From assembly GCF_028553805.1 (NCBI RefSeq), contig NZ_CP067140.1, positions 2,232,001-2,296,000 of the forward strand: 64,000 nt of DNA, given 5' to 3'. Positions 59,061 through 64,000 of this stretch are shown piece after piece. The notes under the pieces were generated by a model, which did not search any database, was not told the origin of the DNA, and saw only the letters and a program-made list of their open reading frames with translations. The DNA comes from Paracoccus saliphilus. Lineage in GTDB: Bacteria; Pseudomonadota; Alphaproteobacteria; Rhodobacterales; Rhodobacteraceae. The position numbers and the translations under genes are program-made. Positions within the stretch are counted from its first letter, which is position 1. Every line of letters starts with the position of its first letter.

Positions 59061-60041
59061 TCAGAGCAGCGCCTGTGCCACATCACGGATGCCGGGCCCG
59101 TCCAGCTTGTAATGCTGGTACAGCCTCATCGGTGGCGAGATGAGTGCATATTCATCCATGATCCCATGCCGCTTGAGCCGGGCCCTTCCAGGGCTCTCCG
59201 CCATGATCTCGGCGACGGCCGAGCCTAGCCCACCAAGGATATTATGCTCCTCGACCGTCAGCACGATCCGAGATGTTTGCGCAGCCTCCAGCACGGCCGC
59301 CTCGTCCAGTGGCTTGATCGTGTGCATATCGACCAACCCCACCGAATGACCGGCCTCGTTCAGCGCCTCAACCGCCTGTTTCGCTCCATGCACTGCCATG
59401 CCACAGGCGATGATGGTGATATCCTTGCCGATGCCATGAACTTTGGCCTTGCCGATTTGGAAAGAGTCGTTGCGATCATAAACGACGGGATCGTGCCCGC
59501 GCCCGATGCGAAAATAGATAGGCAACGGATAAGTTGCCGAATGTCGCAACAATTGACGGAATTGGGCGCCATCTGCGGGTGAGATCACAGCAAGATCGGC
59601 AATAGCACGCATGGTCGAGATATCCTCGGTCGCGTGATGAGAAGTGCCGTAAAAACCCATCGAGATGCCGGTGTGATGGCCAATCATCCGCACCGGCTGA
59701 GCACAATAAGCTACATCCATGCGGATCTGTTCACAGGTTAAGAGCCCAAGAAAGGAAGCAAAGGTCGCGACATAGGGGATCATCCCCGTCGTGGCCATGC
59801 CCGCTGCGGCCGAAACCATATTTTGTTCCGAGATCCCGAACTGCACGAAACGATCGGGATGGGCTTCGGCGAATTTGACCAAGCCGTTGGAGTGCTGCAG
59901 ATCGGCTGTTCCAGCAGCGACGGGATGACCCTCGGCAGCCAGTTCAATAAGCGTGTCTGCGAGAACAGAAAGGCTGGGAGCGCGGGAGTTCAGGTCGCGA
60001 TACTGCCAGCTTTCAGGGGTCAGATCGGGTTTGGCGTTCAT
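59061..60041 (-). CDS. transketolase, C-terminal subunit
   Basis: A 326-residue protein matching the pyrimidine-binding and C-terminal domains of transketolase, as a separate subunit. It has ELAAEGHPVAAGTADLQHSN, the catalytic Glu in FVQFGISEQNMVSAAAGMAT, MIGHHTGISMGFYGTSHHAT, DLAVISPADGAQFRQLLR, and VDMHTIKPLDEAAVLEAA. It overlaps the N-terminal subunit gene by four bases. The enzyme transfers two-carbon ketol units. Split transketolases often serve special pathways rather than the pentose phosphate cycle. The shared operator suggests this one acts on the product of the GldA/SDR/enolase operon. Confidence 0.92.
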   Translation of the reverse strand: MNAKPDLTPESWQYRDLNSRAPSLSVLADTLIELAAEGHPVAAGTADLQHSNGLVKFAEAHPDRFVQFGISEQNMVSAAAGMATTGMIPYVATFASFLGLLTCEQIRMDVAYCAQPVRMIGHHTGISMGFYGTSHHATEDISTMRAIADLAVISPADGAQFRQLLRHSATYPLPIYFRIGRGHDPVVYDRNDSFQIGKAKVHGIGKDITIIACGMAVHGAKQAVEALNEAGHSVGLVDMHTIKPLDEAAVLEAAQTSRIVLTVEEHNILGGLGSAVAEIMAESPGRARLKRHGIMDEYALISPPMRLYQHYKLDGPGIRDVAQALL

Positions 60042-60904
60042 TGCGTGCCTCCGCTGATGCGGGTGTTCAAGATGGTTTGGCGAGCTTTCTCGCTGTCTTC
60101 GGGCGAGAGATAGCCAAGATGCCAGCCCGGCTCAGTCTCCATGTAGTCGACGCCACGGCCTTTCACGGTTTTTGCTATCACGCAGCATGGTTTGTCACGG
60201 TTCTTATCGGCCTTGACCCTGCGCAGCATCGAGGTCAGGGCGACAACGTCATGACCGTCGACCTCGTGCACCTCCCAACCGAAAGCGCGCCATTTCTCGG
60301 CCAATGGTTCGATGGCCATGACATCATCCACTTTGCCGTCCAGTTGGTAGCCGTTCCGGTCGATGATGGCGACTACATTGGACAGCTTGTGGCTTGCGGC
60401 CGAGATCGCGGCTTCCCAGACCTGCCCCTCCTGCATTTCACCGTCTCCGAGCATGACGAAGACGGTGAAATCAAGATCGCGCATCCGCCCGCCAAGCGCC
60501 ATGCCAACGCCGTTCGACAGCGCGTGTCCAATGGAACCCGAGCTGAAATCAACGCCGGGGACTTTGCGCATGTCAGGATGATCCCCCAAAGGGCTGCCAA
60601 GACGGGTGTAGCTGTCCAGCCATTCCTCGGGAAAATAACCCTTGTCGGCGAGAATCGGGAAAAGCCCTACAGCTGCGTGCCCCTTACCCATAAGGAAACG
60701 ATCCCGTAGCGGCCAATTCGGATCATCGCTGATCTTCATGACATCATAATAAAGAGAGGCGAAAATCTCGGCACAGGAAAAGACCGACGAATAATGCCCG
60801 ACCTTGGCGATCTCGATCAGTCTGATCGTCTCCAGCCGGACGAAGCGAGCTCGATCTTCAAGCCTATCAATCTGCTCCGCTGAAATATCGGTGTTCACCG
60901 TCAC
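60038..60904 (-). CDS. transketolase, N-terminal subunit
   Basis: A 288-residue protein matching the TPP-binding N-terminal domain of transketolase. The start is GTG at 60904 after a GGGAGGAT box. Seen are RLIEIAKVGHYSSVFSCAEI, FLMGKGHAAVGLFPIL, GSPLGDHPD, SSGSIGHALSNGVGMA, the TPP motif GDGEMQEGQVWEAAISAASH with IDRN, and KTVKGRGVDYME. The operon contains only the two transketolase subunits. A perfect ATCATGCATGAT site lies about 89 bases upstream, linking it to the GntR regulon. No sugar kinase or transaldolase is present nearby. Confidence 0.93.
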   Translation of the reverse strand: MTVNTDISAEQIDRLEDRARFVRLETIRLIEIAKVGHYSSVFSCAEIFASLYYDVMKISDDPNWPLRDRFLMGKGHAAVGLFPILADKGYFPEEWLDSYTRLGSPLGDHPDMRKVPGVDFSSGSIGHALSNGVGMALGGRMRDLDFTVFVMLGDGEMQEGQVWEAAISAASHKLSNVVAIIDRNGYQLDGKVDDVMAIEPLAEKWRAFGWEVHEVDGHDVVALTSMLRRVKADKNRDKPCCVIAKTVKGRGVDYMETEPGWHLGYLSPEDSEKARQTILNTRISGGTQ

Positions 60905-60992
60905 GCTTATCCTCCCATGATCAGGGTTAGGGCTGCGGGCCGTCGCAGCTATTCCAAGCGATCTTTAGCCTTCCAATATCCTTTCGTCAAGC

Positions 60993-61004
60993 ATCATGCA
61001 TGAT
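60993..61004. promoter_or_regulatory. GntR-type operator candidate 3 (ATCATGCATGAT), upstream of transketolase operon
   Basis: A perfect 12-bp palindrome followed by ATATGATAATT. It lies 89-100 bases before the transketolase N-subunit start. The same 12-mer occurs at 58278-58289, and a one-base variant at 53069-53080. Confidence 0.75.
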
Positions 61005-61586
61005 ATATGATAATTGCATAGCTGGTAGCCAAACAGTTTTCCCAGAACCCACTTCTGAGGATCCGTAGCGTGACGACCTTGACCACTCTCCTCCAGAACC
61101 TGCGTTTGCTATGATGCGCGGCGACTTCGCTCCGCTTGGCGGGGCCCTTCACGACAGAATTCGGACGCTGGTAGCGTCCCCGCCATGACATCGTATCTGG
61201 CCGATCGTGTGACGCGTCTGAAAGCACAATCGGGGGTAAAGGACAGTTCTGTGTGCCAGCGGATGAAGAACTGGCCGCCTGACTGCAGCTAAAAATGAAC
61301 CAACACATGCGACCAATGGGCATCGTTGCATCGGGTGTTGGCAGTTGGCCATAGATTCCGCCTGTCCAGTTGCCGGCGCGGTGCTTGCCGGAAGCGTCTG
61401 ACTTAGCCTCCGTCTCAAGCATTGGGGAATGGCAAGATTCCGATCAGAAACCCTGCCACGCCAAGGTAAACTGACAAGGATAACGCCGAACTTCCTGCAA
61501 ATCCCCAACACGGCAAATGCCCGGGCCCGAGGCTCTCTCCGCATGGATACCGAGATCAAGCTTGTGGGCATGTAATCCGCGCGCCC
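61005..61586. other. intergenic region, no recognised gene
   Basis: About 580 bp between the transketolase operator and the iolB stop. Overlapping minus-strand frames exist but none shows a family signature or ribosome-binding site. A 7-bp hairpin (GGACGCT / AGCGTCC) lies at 61163-61179. The region marks a junction between the GntR regulon and the more G+C-rich iol block, so it may be scar sequence. Confidence 0.45.
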
Positions 61587-62381
61587 TCACATGAGTTGTT
61601 CCACTTCCGGCGCCGGCACGAAACGCCAATTCCTGCGCGGTCCTGCCATGACATTGAGGTAATAGAGTTCGAAGCCATAGGGAGCCCCACAGGGATGATG
61701 GCCACGCGGCACCAGCACCACGTCATGGTTCCGCACCGCCATCACCTCGTCAAGACTGCCGTCATCGGTATAGACCCGCTGCACGGCCCAGCCATCCACC
61801 GGATTCAGGCGATGGTAATAGGTCTCTTCCAGATAGGTGATGCGCGGAAAATCGTCCTCGTCATGGCGATGGCTGGGATAGCTGGACCAATGCCCGGCTG
61901 GCGTGAACACTTCGGTCACCAGCAGGCTGTCGCAGTAATCCTCGGCCTCCATCGCGATATTGTTGATATAGCGGGTATTACCGCCCTTTCCCCGCTCGGT
62001 CAGGGAAATGCCATCCGGTCCGATCCGGCGCGCTTCATGCCCCCCCCGTCCGGGGGCCGTGCAGACCGCGATGGTGCAATCACTCTCGGCCACGGCGCGC
62101 CACTCCGCACCATTGGGCACATAAAGGCAATGCGGCGGGGTCTTCTCGAACACATCCATCCGCTCGCCCAGCACACCCCAATCCCGGCCCGCGGCATGAA
62201 ACGCGGCCTTGCCCTCGACCATGACCAGGATGACCTCGTTGCTGCCGGTCGCCTCCTCGGCGCTCTCTCCGGGCCGCAACCGGTAAAGGGAAAATCCCAC
62301 GTATCGCCAGCCCGCATCCGCTGGCGTGATCTGGTGGGTCTTGCCGTGGCTGCCGAACGGTCTGCGCAGTAGCTGGCTCAT
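61587..62381 (-). CDS. iolB: 5-deoxy-glucuronate isomerase
   Basis: A 264-residue bicupin isomerase converting 5-deoxy-D-glucuronate to 2-deoxy-5-keto-gluconate in myo-inositol catabolism. The start at 62381 (MSQLLRRPFGSHGKTHQITP) follows GGGACGAGG; the longer frame includes intergenic hairpin sequence. The second cupin carries the metal-binding SSYPSHRHDEDDFPRITYLE with the His and Glu ligands, followed by EETYYHRLNP and LVPRGHHPCGAPYGFELYYL with the last His. These motifs are diagnostic for IolB. It lies downstream of iolE, separated by an 87-bp gap with two hairpins. Confidence 0.95.
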   Translation of the reverse strand: MSQLLRRPFGSHGKTHQITPADAGWRYVGFSLYRLRPGESAEEATGSNEVILVMVEGKAAFHAAGRDWGVLGERMDVFEKTPPHCLYVPNGAEWRAVAESDCTIAVCTAPGRGGHEARRIGPDGISLTERGKGGNTRYINNIAMEAEDYCDSLLVTEVFTPAGHWSSYPSHRHDEDDFPRITYLEETYYHRLNPVDGWAVQRVYTDDGSLDEVMAVRNHDVVLVPRGHHPCGAPYGFELYYLNVMAGPRRNWRFVPAPEVEQLM

Positions 62382-62423
62382 CCTCGTCCCTTTCTTCTTC
62401 ATCCAAATATCCTCGGGGGTGAA

Positions 62424-62460
62424 TTGGCCGCAGGCCAAGAGGGGGCGCGAGCGCCCCCTC
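62424..62460. terminator. double hairpin between iolE and iolB
   Basis: Two adjacent inverted repeats lie eight bases past the iolE stop and onward. One is a 9-bp stem GAGGGGGCG / CGCCCCCTC (62439-62460). The other is TTGGCC-GCA-GGCCAA (62424-62438). On the iolB strand a CACCCCCGAGGATATTTGGA stretch follows. I associate this hairpin plus GAGGATATTT layout with Rhodobacteraceae intergenic repeats. It may partially terminate, or protect the iolDE message. Confidence 0.6.
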
Positions 62461-62468
62461 GCCCACGG

Positions 62469-63383
62469 TCACGCAGCGGCATTCCGGTCGAGTCCCGCAG
62501 TGACGGCCATCCGGCGCAGTGCATCATACCCCATGCGCTGGTAATGCAGGGGCTCGCGGATGGCGCTGTCCTGCTCGGCCTCGATCACCAGCCAGCCCTG
62601 ATAACCATGCTCGGCGGCAATCTTCAGCGCCGGCTCGAAGGCGACACAACCCTCGGGATCGCCCGGCACAGTGAAGGCGCCCCGCTTCACTCCCTCGATA
62701 AAGCTCAGCCCCTCGGCGCGCACCTGCTCCATGACGGGTCGGCGGATATTCTTGCAATGGATATGCCCCACCCGGTCCATATGCTTCCGCGCCACCTCCG
62801 CCGGATCCGCGCCGCCGAACAGGCAATGCCCGGTATCCAGCAACAGCTTCACCTCGGGCCCTGCCGCCGCCATGAAACGGTCGATATCAGCAGAGCTTTC
62901 CACACAGGTCCCCATGTGGTGATGATAGCAGAAACGCATCCCCTGCGCGCTCGCGTGATCGGCCAGCGCATTGATCCCGGCCATGAAGCGTTCCCATTCA
63001 CCATCCGACAGGACGGGGCGGTCATTCACTGGCACATCCGGGCGGCCATGCACGGTGTTCGAGCATTCGCAGACGATCAGAACATCCGTGCCCGCCGCTT
63101 TCGACATGGCGATATGCGCATCCATCGCGGCCTTCTCGGATTCCAGCGTCGAACCATCGGCAAGAATATTGGTCGAATGCCAGCCGCCGATAAAGCGCAG
63201 TCCGTAAGCGCCCAGGGCCAATTTCAACGCCGCACCCTCCGAGGGCATCTTGTGGCCCTTCTCGATTCCGTCGAAACCGATCTCGCGGCAATCGGACAGG
63301 CAGTCATCCAGGCTCAGATGATCGCCGATCGAGTGGTCGTCGTCATTCGACCAGGCAATCGGATTGGTGCCATAGAAAATCAT
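62469..63383 (-). CDS. iolE: myo-inosose-2 dehydratase
   Basis: A 304-residue TIM-barrel protein of the xylose-isomerase-like family. It dehydrates 2-keto-myo-inositol to 3D-3,5/4-trihydroxycyclohexane-1,2-dione. The start at 63383 ([20 protein letters not shown]) gives the typical IolE opening. Metal- and substrate-binding segments are [59 protein letters not shown] and WLVIEAEQD. It lies 10 bp after iolD. Confidence 0.95.
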   Translation of the reverse strand: MIFYGTNPIAWSNDDDHSIGDHLSLDDCLSDCREIGFDGIEKGHKMPSEGAALKLALGAYGLRFIGGWHSTNILADGSTLESEKAAMDAHIAMSKAAGTDVLIVCECSNTVHGRPDVPVNDRPVLSDGEWERFMAGINALADHASAQGMRFCYHHHMGTCVESSADIDRFMAAAGPEVKLLLDTGHCLFGGADPAEVARKHMDRVGHIHCKNIRRPVMEQVRAEGLSFIEGVKRGAFTVPGDPEGCVAFEPALKIAAEHGYQGWLVIEAEQDSAIREPLHYQRMGYDALRRMAVTAGLDRNAAA

Positions 63384-63393
63384 CGCGTTTCCC

Positions 63394-64000
63394 TCAATTC
63401 GCAAGGCTCTGCCGTGCGGCATGGCCCAGATATTCGGCATAGGCCCGTTTCAGCTTCTCGCTGCCGGCCACCTCCGGCACGGCGACATCCCACCAATGGC
63501 CCGCCGCTTCCAGACCGTCGCCCGGCCCCGGCGCAGCGGTGGTGTCGATCACGATCACGGTCGGGATGTCGCGGGTTCGCGCCGCCGCGATCTGCGCCTC
63601 CAGATCGGGGATGCCCGTTGCCTTCACCGCATGAGCGCCCATGCTGGCGGCATGTGCAACAAAGTCGATCTGCGGCTGCGCCTCGACATTGCAGTGCTTG
63701 TAGAGATTGTTGAACTCTTCCCCGCCGCAGCCCTGTTGCAGCCGGTTGATACAGCCATAACCGCGATTGTCGGTCAGGATCACGGTAAAGGGGATGCGCC
63801 GCATCACCGCCGTCGCCAGTTCGGAATTCGCCATCATGTAACTGCCATCGCCCACGAAGCACAGAACCTCGCGGTCCGGCTGCGCCAGCTTCAGCCCCAT
63901 CGCGCCCGCGATCTCGTAGCCCATGCAGCTATAGCCATATTCCATGTGATAGCCGCCCTGTGCGGCCTGCCAGAGCAGCTTCAAGGCGCCCGGCATCGTT
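63394..64000 (-). CDS. iolD: 3D-(3,5/4)-trihydroxycyclohexane-1,2-dione acylhydrolase, 5' part outside window
   Basis: The C-terminal third of a TPP-dependent ring-opening hydrolase of myo-inositol catabolism. The frame is open to the right edge, so the start is outside the window. Visible are [20 protein letters not shown], the TPP motif [19 protein letters not shown] with [13 protein letters not shown], and [20 protein letters not shown] at the end. [11 protein letters not shown] and GYGCINRLQ are characteristic of IolD rather than acetolactate synthase. First visible gene of the iolD-iolE-iolB series. Confidence 0.95.
   Translation of the reverse strand, partial: TMPGALKLLWQAAQGGYHMEYGYSCMGYEIAGAMGLKLAQPDREVLCFVGDGSYMMANSELATAVMRRIPFTVILTDNRGYGCINRLQQGCGGEEFNNLYKHCNVEAQPQIDFVAHAASMGAHAVKATGIPDLEAQIAAARTRDIPTVIVIDTTAAPGPGDGLEAAGHWWDVAVPEVAGSEKLKRAYAEYLGHAARQSLAN

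Noticed and set aside
62424..63713. A 429-codon plus-strand frame antisense to iolE and iolD
   Set aside because: iolE and iolD are unambiguous on the minus strand; the plus frame has low-complexity Arg/Pro/Ser stretches at its end.
1..64000. CRISPR arrays, tRNA and rRNA genes
   Set aside because: No regularly spaced repeat series, no cloverleaf-like segment and no rRNA-like sequence was found on either strand by reading.

Overview
The window looks like a catabolic, accessory-type region of an alphaproteobacterium, most likely a member of the Rhodobacterales (Paracoccus/roseobacter-like). This is inferred from the Aap-type amino-acid ABC operon, the many TRAP and tripartite tricarboxylate (TTT) carriers, the iolD-iolE-iolB order, and an intergenic hairpin motif near 62.4 kb that I associate with that group. 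No rRNA, tRNA, CRISPR array or replication origin was seen. Both ends cut through genes: a KDPGal aldolase on the left and iolD on the right.

Region 1 (0-17 kb) is a sugar-acid block. It holds the 3' part of dgoA; an operon of an RraA-like protein, a SnoaL-like protein, a YciI-like protein and a ketoglutarate-semialdehyde dehydrogenase; and a divergent regulator that fuses IclR to an SMP-30 beta-propeller. Next come a TRAP transporter operon with uronate dehydrogenase, an enolase-superfamily enzyme and an aldose epimerase, then a TTT transporter operon containing a clear L-talarate/galactarate dehydratase. A divergent LysR gene faces that last operon across a 30-bp AT-rich palindrome. Together these fit oxidation of hexuronates and aldarates toward 2-oxoglutarate; the 5-keto-4-deoxyglucarate dehydratase step was not found here.

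Region 2 (17-30 kb) contains an SDR, a frameshifted XRE/cupin gene next to an intact one, and an Lrp / methionine-gamma-lyase-like / two tandem GST / AapJQMP cluster that suggests uptake and cleavage of a sulfur amino acid or thioether. It also carries IS debris: an IS66 relic and an intact IS5-family element with a 9-bp target duplication, sitting inside an older decayed relative.

Region 3 (30-49 kb) has an aceE-aceF-lpd pyruvate dehydrogenase operon with a lipoyl domain on E3, an IS110 relic and an XRE/cupin regulator. A divergent gene set follows. One arm is acuI, ridA, tctB, tctA, a TPP enzyme, a MOSC protein and a ferredoxin-type reductase; the other is tctC, an acyl-CoA dehydrogenase and a two-subunit CoA transferase. 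Two near-identical TGACAC/GTGTCA palindromes lie between the arms. A DUF475 membrane protein follows.

Region 4 (49-61 kb) is the best candidate for an undescribed system. It has a TRAP transporter plus GST; an operon of an AroE-like dehydrogenase, a GldA-like dehydrogenase, an SDR, an enolase-superfamily enzyme, a VOC protein and a GntR regulator; and a two-subunit transketolase. All three transcription units are preceded by the same motif, ATCATGCATGAT or a one-base variant. No sugar kinase is present, so a non-phosphorylated substrate is likely.

Region 5 (61.6-64 kb) is visibly more G+C-rich and carries iolB, iolE and the 3' part of iolD for myo-inositol catabolism.
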